Positions 52,771 through 61,673 of a stretch of DNA of 64,000 nt are shown piece by piece. Origin of the DNA: Dialister hominis (GTDB lineage Bacteria; Bacillota; Negativicutes; Veillonellales; Dialisteraceae). The notes below the pieces were generated by a model. That model was not told where the DNA came from. It searched no databases and saw only the letters and a list, made by a program, of their open reading frames with translations. A program made the position numbers and the translations under genes. Within the stretch, counting starts at the first letter, position 1; each line of letters opens with the position of its first letter. The stretch covers positions 2,132,501 to 2,196,500 of the forward strand of contig NZ_AP019697.1 of assembly GCF_007164725.1 (NCBI RefSeq). Reading direction: 5' to 3'.

Positions 52771-54411
52771 TTACCTTTTCAGCTGCTTGGTAAGTTCATC
52801 GATGACGGCCTTCGTGCTCTGATCGCGTTTGATTTCCTTTTCCACGCGTTCGCAGGCATAGACGACTGTCGTGTGATCCTTTCTTTTGAACTTGTCACGG
52901 AGTGCCGGGAAAGAAATGCCCGGGATCAGGTTTCTGGCCAGGTACATGGAAATCTGTCTTGGAACGACATATTTTTTCGGACGCGCATTGCTGAGGACCT
53001 GTTCCTTCGTCACGCCGTAGCGGTCGCAGACTTTGTCGATGATGATATCGACCGTCAGCGTATTGCCGCCGTCGAGCGGGATCTTGTCTTTCAGTGCTTC
53101 CATGGCAAAAGGCAGTGTGATCGGCTTCTCTTTGATGCGGGCTATCATGACCAGGCTGTTGAAAGCGCCTTCCAGCTCACGGACATTCGTATTGATGTGG
53201 CTTGCAATGTAATCGACGACTTCATCCGGCAGATTGATACCCTGCTTTTCAGCGCGGTTCTTCAGGATGATGCTGCAGATTTCATAGTCAGGCGGGGAAA
53301 TCGGAGCGACAAGGCCGCTCGAGAAACGGCTCTGCAGGCGGTCTTCGAGCTTTTCAATATCCGATGGCGTACGGTCGCTCGTCATGATGATGTTCTTCTT
53401 CTTGTCGAAGAGCTCATTGAACGTGTTGAAGATTTCCATCTTCGTCGAGTCCCTCGAGCCGAAGAACTGGACATCGTCGATCAGAAGGAAGTCCGGATTT
53501 CTGTACTTCTGGCGGAAGTCATTCGTCGCATGGCGCTGGATGGCATCGATCAGCTCATTCGTGAACGTTTCACTGGACACGAAAAGAACGGAAAGCTCCG
53601 GCTTGTATTCATGGATGTAATTGCAGATCGCATGCAGAAGATGCGTCTTGCCAAGGCCGGATGGGCCGTAAATGAAGAGCGGATTCATATTTGTATCCGT
53701 CAGCTTTGGATTGACCGCAGCCTGTGCGACGGCCAGGGCCGCCGAATACGCTACGTCATTGCACCCGCCGTGGACGAATGTCTCGAACGTGTACTCCTCA
53801 TTGATGGGATTTGACTGGAAAACCTTCGCTTTTTTCGCTTCCGGCTTCTTCGGTTCTTCGAAAAGGGAGCCCTGAGCGACATCCTGGATGCTCGGAAGAG
53901 CGACCTCGTCGGCCGACTTCGGCTTCAGATTTGTGAAATCCGGAGGCGCTGCTTCTTCCGGGAACGGATCGGCTGCCTTGCTTTCCATCACGGGAGCAGG
54001 CTCATTCCCTTCCGGAAATGGCGAAGGGATGCCCCCTTCGGGGAACGGTGCCGGAGAAGGAGCAGGCGGGACAACATTGCGGGCCTTTTCCCTTTCCATA
54101 TCCTTGGCAGAAGCATGGGCGGAAACGGGACCCGGGCCGTCATTCGGCGTTATTTTTGGAGGACGGTAGTTATCTACTTGTATTGTGATCTGCTGATTCT
54201 TCGTTTTAAGAATGTAACTCTCCAGTTTTCTGGAATACACATTGGCCAGCCATGCGACCTGGTACTTCGGCAGTGTGTGGTCCGTGGAAATTGTCAGTAC
54301 CGAGCCTGAAAGTGAGACAGGGTACAAGTGGAGTTCAAACATTTCTGAATACTCGGAATCATTCGACTTAATATAAGTAACTAAATCCTCCCAGAGTGAA
54401 AATAGATCCAT
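52771..54411 (-). CDS. dnaA: Chromosomal replication initiator DnaA
   Basis: A 546-residue initiator, longer than the usual 450. Domain I is residues 1-85. Domain II (85-200) is unusually long, with three PFPEG/PFPEE repeats and many Pro and Ala. The AAA+ domain has Walker A GPSGLGKTHLLH at 249 and Walker B FLLIDDVQFF. Domain IV has the DNA-binding signature RKDHTTVVYACERVEKE. It forms the oriC-bound filament. Upstream spacer DNA also carries DnaA boxes, so autoregulation is likely. Confidence 0.98.
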   Translation of the reverse strand: MDLFSLWEDLVTYIKSNDSEYSEMFELHLYPVSLSGSVLTISTDHTLPKYQVAWLANVYSRKLESYILKTKNQQITIQVDNYRPPKITPNDGPGPVSAHASAKDMEREKARNVVPPAPSPAPFPEGGIPSPFPEGNEPAPVMESKAADPFPEEAAPPDFTNLKPKSADEVALPSIQDVAQGSLFEEPKKPEAKKAKVFQSNPINEEYTFETFVHGGCNDVAYSAALAVAQAAVNPKLTDTNMNPLFIYGPSGLGKTHLLHAICNYIHEYKPELSVLFVSSETFTNELIDAIQRHATNDFRQKYRNPDFLLIDDVQFFGSRDSTKMEIFNTFNELFDKKKNIIMTSDRTPSDIEKLEDRLQSRFSSGLVAPISPPDYEICSIILKNRAEKQGINLPDEVVDYIASHINTNVRELEGAFNSLVMIARIKEKPITLPFAMEALKDKIPLDGGNTLTVDIIIDKVCDRYGVTKEQVLSNARPKKYVVPRQISMYLARNLIPGISFPALRDKFKRKDHTTVVYACERVEKEIKRDQSTKAVIDELTKQLKR

Positions 54412-54725
54412 ATAAAAACCTCATATGTTGACAGCTGTGATTAACCTTGTGAAAAAAATGTGAATTCTGGTGAATAAATCAAGAAATAAAAGTCCGATCA
54501 ATTCGATATTATCAAAGGAAAATGCACTTGAACAACTCTGTGCAAAAGTGATTAACCTTGTGAATAACTTTATTCTATCATCTATCGTCTCCCTTGTACA
54601 TTCACAAGATATAGAGAAAAAAGAATATGACAGTACCATAAATTGTGCCTCCTAAGGCGAACATTTAGTCGCAAAAGTCCGAAAAATCCCGCTGCTGCAA
54701 GCGATTTCCCTACTTATTAAGGTAT
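54412..54725. other. Upstream part of oriC / dnaA leader
   Basis: DnaA-box-like TTATTCACA (minus strand, 54559-54567), TTATTCACC (54470) and others. A 17-bp direct repeat GTGATTAACCTTGTGAA occurs at 54437-54453 and 54548-54564. AT-rich stretches between could be the unwinding element. No rpmH or rnpA is seen upstream. Confidence 0.7.
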
Positions 54726-54729
54726 AAAT

Positions 54730-54758
54730 TTACAAAGCAGTAAGAAAGCTGTTATACT
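54730..54758 (+). promoter_or_regulatory. Promoter for 76-aa gene and exonuclease-RNase H
   Basis: TTACAA, 17 nt, TATACT on the plus strand, 69 bp before the first gene. Confidence 0.6.
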
Positions 54759-54826
54759 GGCAGTGAATGCCTCCCCTCCGAGTCACAAACTGCTGCGGGA
54801 GATAAGTCAGCGAAAGGAAAGAAGTC

Positions 54827-55057
54827 ATGAAACGTCCACAGAAAGTCACCCGGGAAGACAGGCTGAGCCAGTACGCCCGCAAGATGTACGAAAAAGAAAA
54901 AATCGGGAAACAATGGGAAGAAGAACTCCCGGAAGACAAGAAAAAGAACGGAAAGAAAATCAGGACCATCCTGAACCGCCGCCTCCGTCATGACAAAAAC
55001 CTTGAAGTACCCGCTAACGGCGGCGCTTACAGGAAGGAAGCGGAGTGGAGAGAATAA
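54827..55057 (+). CDS. Small basic hypothetical protein, 76 aa
   Basis: Not recognised. It is very rich in Lys, Arg and Glu (RLSQYARKMYEKEKIGKQWE, KKKNGKKIRTILNRRLRHD), predicted helical, with no signal. CGAAAGGAAAGAAGTC before the ATG is an acceptable ribosome-binding site. It lies 22 bp before the exonuclease-RNase H gene in the same unit. A small nucleic-acid-binding protein is possible; it is not ribosomal protein L34. Confidence 0.65.
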   Translation: MKRPQKVTREDRLSQYARKMYEKEKIGKQWEEELPEDKKKNGKKIRTILNRRLRHDKNLEVPANGGAYRKEAEWRE

Positions 55058-55079
55058 CTCCGCAAGCAAGGAGGAAAAA

Positions 55080-56441
55080 ATGGATAAAGACAGAATACTC
55101 GCACTGGACACGGAAACCACCGGAGTCGGCCCCAATGCCGAGATCCTGCAGCTCTCCGTCATTGACGGCGAAGGCGCTGTGCGGATGAATCAATATTTCC
55201 GTCCGAAGAAAAACTCGTCATGGCCCGAAGCCGAGAAAGTGAACCACATCTCCCCTGCCATGGTCAGCAAATGTCCCTTCATCCTCGACCATAAGGAAGA
55301 AATCCAGGAAATGCTCGGCAATGCAGAGACCATCGTCGGATACAACCTTCCCTTCGACGTGCAGATGCTCCTCCAGAGCGGCCTTACCCTGCCCGATCCA
55401 AAGAAAACCATCTACATCGACATCATGCCCCCCTTCTCCGAAAAATACGGCGAACGCGATCCCTTCACAGGAAACATCCGCTGGCAGAAACTCATCACGT
55501 GCGCCAAACACTACGGCTACGACGGAGAAGGCTGGCACGACAGCCTCGCCGACACGAAAGCGACCATCTACTGCTTCTGGAAAATGATCGAAGACGGGAC
55601 CCTGAAGCTCGATAAAAAAGCAGAAGAAAGAAGCGTGAAAATAGCCTTGGGCAATACAAGACAGAAAAAGAAATACTACGTCGTCAAACGCGGCAGGAAC
55701 CCCGGCGTCTACTACACCTGGGACGACTGCAAGAAAGAAGTCCAGGGCTTCAACGGCGCCGTTTACAAAAGCTTCGTCATCAAGGAAGATGCCGAAGCAT
55801 GGTACGGAAAACCCGTCAAAGAAGCACCGAAAATTGTAAAACCCGCCGGCACGGCTGCTTCTGCCGGAGCACCCGCTGCGGCGAAATCCTCGGCAAAAGG
55901 AGCCAAGGACATCGCAGAAGCAGAAAAGACATTCCCGGCCAAAGCCAAGAAACTCGGACCAGCCTTGAAAGCCGGCTTCAGAGTCCCTGATACCCTCACC
56001 ATCTACACCGACGGCTCCTGCCTCTCCAACCCGGACGGCCCCGGAGGCTTCGCTGCCGTATTCCTCACAGAAGAAGGAGAAGCCTTCCTCCACCTGACCG
56101 GCGGCGAACCAGGCACCACCAACAACAGAATGGAACTCCGCGCTGCCTACGAAGCCCTCAAATGGATCAGCCAGGACGGCAAGAGAAGACAAATCACCTT
56201 CTGCACCGACAGCAAGTACCTCCAGAGAGCCATCACCCAGAGATGGCTGAACAACTGGAAAAGAAACGGCTGGATCACAACCAAAGGCACCCCCGTCCTG
56301 AACCAGGACCTCTGGAAAGGAATAGACGCCTTCCTCACCTCCCACGCCCTTTCCTTCGAATGGACAAAAGGCCACGCCGGCGCACAGTACAACGAACTCT
56401 GCGACCAGCTCGCCAAAGCCGAAGCCTCCCGCTTCCAGTAG
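55080..56441 (+). CDS. DnaQ-like exonuclease fused to RNase H1
   Basis: A 453-residue three-part protein. (1) Residues 1-175: DEDDh 3'-5' exonuclease with LALDTETTG (Asp10, Glu12), VGYNLPFDVQML (Asp93) and HDSLADTKAT (His153, Asp158). (2) Residues 198-243: the RNase H1 hybrid-binding domain, YVVKRGRNPGVYYTWDDCKK. (3) Residues 305-450: RNase H1 with TDGSC (Asp311), NNRMELRA (Glu352), CTDSKY (Asp377), KGHAG and CDQLA (Asp442). All catalytic residues of both nucleases are kept. An Ala/Lys linker joins them. AAGGAGG precedes the ATG; the frame is open upstream but lacks a site. Likely roles are removal of RNA-DNA hybrids and trimming of 3' ends. Confidence 0.93.
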   Translation: MDKDRILALDTETTGVGPNAEILQLSVIDGEGAVRMNQYFRPKKNSSWPEAEKVNHISPAMVSKCPFILDHKEEIQEMLGNAETIVGYNLPFDVQMLLQSGLTLPDPKKTIYIDIMPPFSEKYGERDPFTGNIRWQKLITCAKHYGYDGEGWHDSLADTKATIYCFWKMIEDGTLKLDKKAEERSVKIALGNTRQKKKYYVVKRGRNPGVYYTWDDCKKEVQGFNGAVYKSFVIKEDAEAWYGKPVKEAPKIVKPAGTAASAGAPAAAKSSAKGAKDIAEAEKTFPAKAKKLGPALKAGFRVPDTLTIYTDGSCLSNPDGPGGFAAVFLTEEGEAFLHLTGGEPGTTNNRMELRAAYEALKWISQDGKRRQITFCTDSKYLQRAITQRWLNNWKRNGWITTKGTPVLNQDLWKGIDAFLTSHALSFEWTKGHAGAQYNELCDQLAKAEASRFQ

Positions 56442-56499
56442 TCCTATATAGATAATCGAAAAAAGGTATAGGAAAAATCCGGAGAAAATAAAAAAATTT

Positions 56500-58310
56500 G
56501 GGGATGTGACAAAATTCATCCCAACAAAAAGGGCTCTGCCCCGGATCATTTGGTCCGGGGCAGAGCCTTTCGTGTTATAATTTTTTACAATGAAAAATAA
56601 CAACACTAGCAATCATTTTACCGCAGAACAAGGCATTTTGCCAATGTTTCCCTCTGAGATTCTCAATGTCGATGATCCTGTTTTAATGTATGACAGATTT
56701 ATGGAGGAAATCGATCTTAAAAAGTACCTTCGTTACATACCGACGCGTGGCGCTGGCAGACCCAGGTATAATCCCGTCAACATGCTGAAAACGATCATCT
56801 ATGGTTTCGCAGAAGAAGGATATTGCTCTTTTAGAAAACTTGAAGATAATTGCAGGGTTAATATCAGATATATGTACCTGATGAATTATGAAGCCCCATC
56901 CTATCGGACATTCTGTCATTTCGTGAAGGGCTTTCTTAAGTATTCTCTCAAGGATATCTTTTATTCAATTACGAAAGAACTCTGCGGCAAACTCAACGTG
57001 GATTTGCAGCATATATATATTGACGGTTCCAAGTTTGAAGCGAACGCAAATAAATACAGCTGGGTATGGAAGAAATCCGCTGAAAAATCCCGCTACAAGC
57101 TTTTTGCCAAGATTACCAGCCTTTTTGAGTTACTCAATGATGATCTTAAGTATGACCATATGAGTGTAAACATCAATACAGAATACGCTCCGGACTATCT
57201 GCGTCTGGTATTGGATAAATTAAAAGAAATCTGGCAGATTGATGAGACGGCCTTTGTTCATGGAAGCGGGCATCGCAAGTCCGATCATCAACGCAAGTAT
57301 GAGCAGCTTAAGGCATATACATCAAAACTTGAAGAATATGTTGAGAAGATACAGATATGCGGTACTTCCAGAAACAGTTATTCGAAGACCGATACGGATG
57401 CAACATTCATGCGAATCAAGTCGGACTACATGGGAAATGATCAGCTTCTGCCTGCATACAATGTCCAAATAGGTGTTGCCGATGAATTTATTGCCGTAAT
57501 TGATGTTAACCAGTATCGTTCAGATATGGATTGCTTCGTACCGCTGATGGAGGAATTCCACGAAGTCTATGGGGCTTATCCTAAGTATCCTGTGGCAGAT
57601 GCAGGATATGGATCTTTCAACAATTACATCTATTGCGAGCAGCACGGTATGGAAAAGTATATGAAATTCCCCATGTACAAGAAAGAAACGAAAGACAAGA
57701 AATACCATACCAATCCGTTTCGGCCAATAAACTTTAGAGTTGATGAGAATGGAACCATCCGTTGTCCAAATGACAGGGCTTTCAAATTTATCTATAGACA
57801 TCTGGTCAGAGGGAACTTATACGGCAGGCAGGAGGAAGTATTTGAATGCGAAGACTGCCAAGGATGCCCGCTGGCAGAGCAATGTAAAAAGACCCCGAAG
57901 AACAAAAGAATCTCATTGAGCAGAGAACGGAATAACATGTACCAGGAGGTTCAGGATAATCTGGAAAGCATCCATGGAGCCCTGCTAAGAATGAACCGGT
58001 CAATCCAGGCTGAAGGAACTTTTGGAATCATGAAACATGACAGATGGTACAAAAGAATCGTCAGAAAAGGGATAGATTCTGTAAAAGCCGAGTTATACCT
58101 GGTAGCACTTGGCTATAATTTAAGGAAATACATCACAAAAATAATGCGTATAAGGATTGCCGCCTAAGACAATATAATTAAAAGTCTTATGGGGGTAAGG
58201 GGGCTTACGCGCATTTTTACGTAAAAGGCTTACAGCAGAGCTAAAAATGATGAAATAAAGACGCAAAAAAGAGGCTGCAACAAAATGATTAACCATTTTG
58301 TCACAGCCCC
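56500..58310 (+). mobile_element. IS1182-family element, copy 3 (1811 bp)
   Basis: Same ends and length as copies 1 and 2. The flanks are AAAAAAATTT on the left and TTTTTTGATG on the right. It lies 58 bp after the exonuclease-RNase H stop and marks the start of an AT-rich patch. In opposite orientation to copy 2, with oriC between. Confidence 0.93.
56590..58167 (+). CDS. IS1182-family DDE transposase, copy 3
   Basis: 525 residues, the same protein as copy 2; intact DDE residues and zinc cluster. TGTTATAAT (extended -10) ends 8 nt before the ATG, with the terminator-like hairpin just upstream in place of a -35. Confidence 0.95.
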   Translation: MKNNNTSNHFTAEQGILPMFPSEILNVDDPVLMYDRFMEEIDLKKYLRYIPTRGAGRPRYNPVNMLKTIIYGFAEEGYCSFRKLEDNCRVNIRYMYLMNYEAPSYRTFCHFVKGFLKYSLKDIFYSITKELCGKLNVDLQHIYIDGSKFEANANKYSWVWKKSAEKSRYKLFAKITSLFELLNDDLKYDHMSVNINTEYAPDYLRLVLDKLKEIWQIDETAFVHGSGHRKSDHQRKYEQLKAYTSKLEEYVEKIQICGTSRNSYSKTDTDATFMRIKSDYMGNDQLLPAYNVQIGVADEFIAVIDVNQYRSDMDCFVPLMEEFHEVYGAYPKYPVADAGYGSFNNYIYCEQHGMEKYMKFPMYKKETKDKKYHTNPFRPINFRVDENGTIRCPNDRAFKFIYRHLVRGNLYGRQEEVFECEDCQGCPLAEQCKKTPKNKRISLSRERNNMYQEVQDNLESIHGALLRMNRSIQAEGTFGIMKHDRWYKRIVRKGIDSVKAELYLVALGYNLRKYITKIMRIRIAA

Positions 58311-58381
58311 TTTTTTGATGGTGAGGGGAAGTGGAAAGAAAAAACACTTATATAATTAATATCATTGTATTATATAAAATG

Positions 58382-58420
58382 CCTCTTAAAATTCATATTG
58401 GCAAATTTTAAGAGGTATTT
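58382..58420. terminator. AT-rich hairpin, possible terminator
   Basis: Perfect 12-bp stem CCTCTTAAAATT / AATTTTAAGAGG with a ten-base loop, but only a short T run (TATTTATT). Confidence 0.6.
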
Positions 58421-58550
58421 ATTGAAGAAGTGTATAAACTGGCGGATTTAGAAAGTGTTTAATTTCGATTTGCAATTTTAAAAAAAGTTATCTTATATTT
58501 AAAAATGTATAGAAATGATATTTTGTTTATCTTTTAAGGGGTTGAAAATA

Positions 58551-59325
58551 ATGATTATTCTAGCTTTCTTACTCTTTCTCTTCTGTGTGATAATGCTTTT
58601 AATATCTATCATAAAACCTAAATGGGGAACATTGGAAAAAGACCAGAGTTGAAAAGAAAACAAATTTGTTTATTTTACCTGGTGATGTGTTTTGTGTCTC
58701 TGTTTCTAATGGTTAAAGCTACTGATGCGATGTTATCGCAACAAAGTGGAATATCTGAAATGAGTAGAGCAGATAAAGAATATGCTTCTAAAATGTTTTC
58801 TGTAAAAAGTTTGGGATTTCTGTTGACGATGCAAAAAATATTGAAGCAGCATTGAATTCTATTGGTGTTGAATCAGTAACAGATGCAACTAAAGATGAAA
58901 AAGGCATGTATTCTTTAAATGTTACTGCGAAAGGTGGTTATACACCGGAGAAAGGTTATACACATTTATTTTTAGACAAAGATAATAAAGTCGAAACTAT
59001 TAAATTAAAAGAAATCATTATGTATAAAGATGGACAAGCCGTACATCAACCTAGCGATTATGTATTAAGTGTTAGTGAAGAAAATCAAATGGAAAGACAA
59101 GCTAAAGAAATGGTCAAAAAGGTATTAAAGGCTCCAACAACAGCTGAATTTGATTATAAAACATTCAGATACTTTAAATTAAATGGTATTGGAACCATTA
59201 TTGGAACGGTAGACTCTCAAAATAGTTTTGGAGCAATGATTCGTTCAAATTTCAAGGTTCAATTTGATTGCAATGACAATATGAAACCAATTCATATGAG
59301 TTTTGAGGGCAATGAAATATTCTAA
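58551..59325 (+). pseudogene. Broken membrane/lipoprotein-like gene, one or two frameshifts
   Basis: Three pieces fit one former gene. 58551-58652 encodes a hydrophobic helix (MIILAFLLFLFCVIMLLISI). 58622-58855 starts within it and encodes a second membrane helix (LFYLVMCFVSLFLMVKATDA). 58852-59325 is a soluble 157-residue part. At 58803 a run of five A would restore the frame if it were six, giving SVKKFGISVDDAKNIEAALN. A similar A run near 58620 may hide another shift. The region is far richer in AT than the neighbours. I do not recognise the family. Confidence 0.6.
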
Positions 59326-59408
59326 TCCTAATTGACTGATTTTATCCCATTGCATATATTTTTCTAATCTTGTAAAATATCTGTACAAGGAAAAACGGCA
59401 ACGTTTTG

Positions 59409-59447
59409 CAGGACTCTCATTTTCGGATGGGGTCCTGATTTTTTTAT
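59409..59447 (+). terminator. Intrinsic terminator
   Basis: CAGGAC ... GTCCTG stem with an 17-base loop, then seven T. It follows the broken gene. Confidence 0.75.
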
Positions 59448-59548
59448 TTGGAAAATCATCCATTCCCAGCTCTTTCCCCTGAATATGGTAAGATGTAAGC
59501 AAATGGTTAATCGTTACGTGTAAAATCAGCGCTTTCCCTGGAGGGCTT

Positions 59549-59776
59549 ATGAGCAATTTTTCTTTTCTTGTTTATCGTTCGTCGGATGAGGATGTCTCTG
59601 TCAATGCTATCGTCAAGGATGAGTCTGTCTGGCTATCGCAGAAGGCTATGGCGGAGTTGTTTGGTGTCAGCAAATCGACGATCAGCAGGCATTTGAAAAA
59701 TATTTTTGATGAGGGTGAGCTATCGAAGGAAGCAACTGTTGCAAATTTTGCAACAGTTCAAATGGAAGAGATGTGA
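59549..59776 (+). pseudogene. RhuM-family protein, N-terminal fragment
   Basis: 75 residues that match the start of RhuM-family proteins: VWLSQKAMAELFGVSKSTIS and RHLKNIFDEGELSKEATVAN. Full-length relatives have about 330 residues, so only the N-terminal helix-turn-helix part is left. The good ribosome-binding site (GGAGGG) means the fragment could still be made. A second remnant, VVAKIATTTLQGK in frame at about 59850-59890, resembles the next part of RhuM. Remains of a horizontally acquired gene next to IS copy 3. Confidence 0.75.
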
Positions 59777-59907
59777 AAATCTTAAAACCACGCTTTACTC
59801 AATATAAGTAACCCTTTTCAGCAAAAAATTTAATGTAGTAAATTAGAAAAACCAGTTGTTGCAAAAATTGCAACAACCACTCTTCAAGGAAAATAAAAAA
59901 TCCAACA

Positions 59908-59945
59908 AAAAAGAAACCGCTCAACCCGAAGCGGTTTCTTTTTTA
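59908..59945. terminator. Bidirectional terminator after FAD oxidoreductase
   Basis: AAGAAACCGCT CAACCCGA AGCGGTTTCTT, with A and T runs on each side, 31 bp after the minus-strand stop. Confidence 0.9.
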
Positions 59946-59975
59946 TACCTTATATCTTTTTCCTTATTTCCTTAC

Positions 59976-61454
59976 TTATTCTTTCCCCATGATTTCTTTG
60001 GCGATGACGTAGCCTTCGGTGTAGTTATGGCCGAGGTTGAGGCCGAAGATGTCGAGCGGGTAGTCGATGCTGCCGTAGAAGTTGCCGGCGAGGTTGCCTG
60101 CGGCGTAGAGGCCCGGGATCGGGTTGTCGTCTTTATCCAGGCACTGCATCTTTTCGTTGATGACGACGCCGGAGCAGCCTACGGTGAAGCGGATGTGGCG
60201 GTGTACGCCGTAGAACGGTCCGACTTCGACGGGGCAGAGTTTTTCTGCCGGGACGCCCATTTCTGTATCTTTTCCTGCTTTGGCCATTTCGTTGTAGTGT
60301 TTGACAGTTTCAAGGAAAGCAGGGATGTCTTTGATGCGGAGCTTTTTGGCGAGTTCTTCGAGGGTGTCTGCTTTGTAGGTGTCGATGAGGTCTTTCATGA
60401 CGCCTTTGTGTTCGGAGTCTTCTTCCGGCATCCAGTTCTTGAGGGATTCGGGATCGTCGACGGTCATGCCGATTTTCTTGGCTTGGTCTACGTAGCGGGA
60501 GTCGAAGATCTGGCAGTAGTGGCCGCTGTCTTCGGCGAAGGTGAGGTAGCAGTTCATGAGTTCCATGCCGACGGTTTCATCGCAGAAGCGTTTGCCGTTC
60601 AGTTTCACGCGCAGGTACGGGGCGCTCATAAGGGAGGTCGGGCCGGAATCCATGTCGTGGGCCATCTTGGTGTGGCCGACGTTTTCCATGCGGCCGCCTG
60701 CCCAGACGATCATCTTGTGGCCGTCGCCGCTTCTGCCTGTTCTCTTCAGGGCGAAGTTCGTCATATCCGGGAGGTAGTAGTCCATCATGGACTTATCATT
60801 CGCATAGTCGCCTGTGGCAACGACGACGCCTTTCCTGGCTTTGAAGAGGATGTGTTTTCCTTCATGCTCGCCGATGACGCCTGTCACTCTGCCGTCTGCG
60901 CCCTGATCGAGCATGACAGCCGGGGTTTCGTAGAAAATGTCGACGCCCTTCTTCTCAGCCAGTTTGCACATGGCCTTCATGGCAGCGCCGGTGTCGTATG
61001 GTTTCGGCCCGAAGACGCAGGTCGTGAATTCGATATGCCAGCCGGTTCTCTTCAGGAGTCCTGCATGGGCATTCGTTCCCATATCGACGACCTGGGCGCC
61101 TGCTTCCTTGCCCTTTTCAATCGTCCAGAGAACGGCCTCGCCGGATTTCTTGGCCCACATATCGAGAAGCTCCCTCTTGGCCCTGTGGCCGGAAGCAGCT
61201 TCGAGCATGGAAACGCACTTTTCCACGTCGACAGGATCGCTCTTGTCCGTCAGGATGCCTGCGCCGAAGTTTCCGCACGCAGCCGCTTCCTTTTCCTTCT
61301 GGAGAATGGCGACCTTCGCGCCCAGCTCCGCTGCCTTCAAAGCACACGGAACGCCCGGAGAACCTGCGCCGATGACGACGATGTCATACTCCTTCGTATC
61401 CGCAATATCCGTAATCGGATCCGGCTTTTTGAAAAATGATGGAATCTCTTTCAT
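59976..61454 (-). CDS. FAD-dependent oxidoreductase (fumarate-reductase flavoprotein-like)
   Basis: A 492-residue flavoprotein of the FAD_binding_2 family. The dinucleotide fold is YDIVVIGAGSPGVPCALKAA near residue 23, and the C-terminal FAD motif is PGLYAAGNLAGNFYG. Relatives are soluble fumarate, urocanate or 3-ketosteroid reductases; the exact acceptor is unknown. No Tat or Sec signal and no covalent-flavin domain are seen, so it is cytoplasmic and needs a partner donor. GGGGAGGTCAGACTT before the ATG. An inverted repeat lies over its promoter. Single gene with a strong terminator. Confidence 0.9.
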   Translation of the reverse strand: MKEIPSFFKKPDPITDIADTKEYDIVVIGAGSPGVPCALKAAELGAKVAILQKEKEAAACGNFGAGILTDKSDPVDVEKCVSMLEAASGHRAKRELLDMWAKKSGEAVLWTIEKGKEAGAQVVDMGTNAHAGLLKRTGWHIEFTTCVFGPKPYDTGAAMKAMCKLAEKKGVDIFYETPAVMLDQGADGRVTGVIGEHEGKHILFKARKGVVVATGDYANDKSMMDYYLPDMTNFALKRTGRSGDGHKMIVWAGGRMENVGHTKMAHDMDSGPTSLMSAPYLRVKLNGKRFCDETVGMELMNCYLTFAEDSGHYCQIFDSRYVDQAKKIGMTVDDPESLKNWMPEEDSEHKGVMKDLIDTYKADTLEELAKKLRIKDIPAFLETVKHYNEMAKAGKDTEMGVPAEKLCPVEVGPFYGVHRHIRFTVGCSGVVINEKMQCLDKDDNPIPGLYAAGNLAGNFYGSIDYPLDIFGLNLGHNYTEGYVIAKEIMGKE

Positions 61455-61506
61455 AAGTCTGACCTCCCCTTTCTATAAAAAATGGAATAGTACTATATGG
61501 CATTAT

Positions 61507-61538
61507 CTTTCTATATCTATTATAGTCTTTATAGAAAG
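61507..61538. promoter_or_regulatory. Inverted repeat over FAD oxidoreductase promoter
   Basis: CTTTCTATA and TATAGAAAG arms separated by 14 bp. TTGACC lies just upstream and AT-rich -10 candidates lie inside the repeat, so a repressor or activator site is likely. The regulator is unknown. Confidence 0.5.
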
Positions 61539-61640
61539 GTCAATCCATGGACATAAGATAGAAATTGTCCTATTTCTTGCTTTTCAGCATACATGTTTTT
61601 TATGGAATGCAGGAAAAAGAAAAATCCTTTTTTGCGCACG

Positions 61641-61668
61641 AAAAAAGACAGCGGAATCCGCTGTCTTC
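61641..61668 (-). terminator. Intrinsic terminator of tRNA pair
   Basis: AAGACAGCGG AATC CGCTGTCTT with a T run on the minus strand, right after tRNA-Arg. Confidence 0.9.
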
Positions 61669-61673
61669 ATTGC

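Noticed and set aside
54827-55057. Ribosomal protein L34 (rpmH)
   Set aside because: Expected here by synteny, but the 76-residue sequence lacks the L34 pattern (KRTFQPxxRKR).
59856-61439. 527-codon open frame opposite the FAD oxidoreductase
   Set aside because: Antisense to a gene with a clear FAD fold; Val/Phe/Asp-rich and without any domain.
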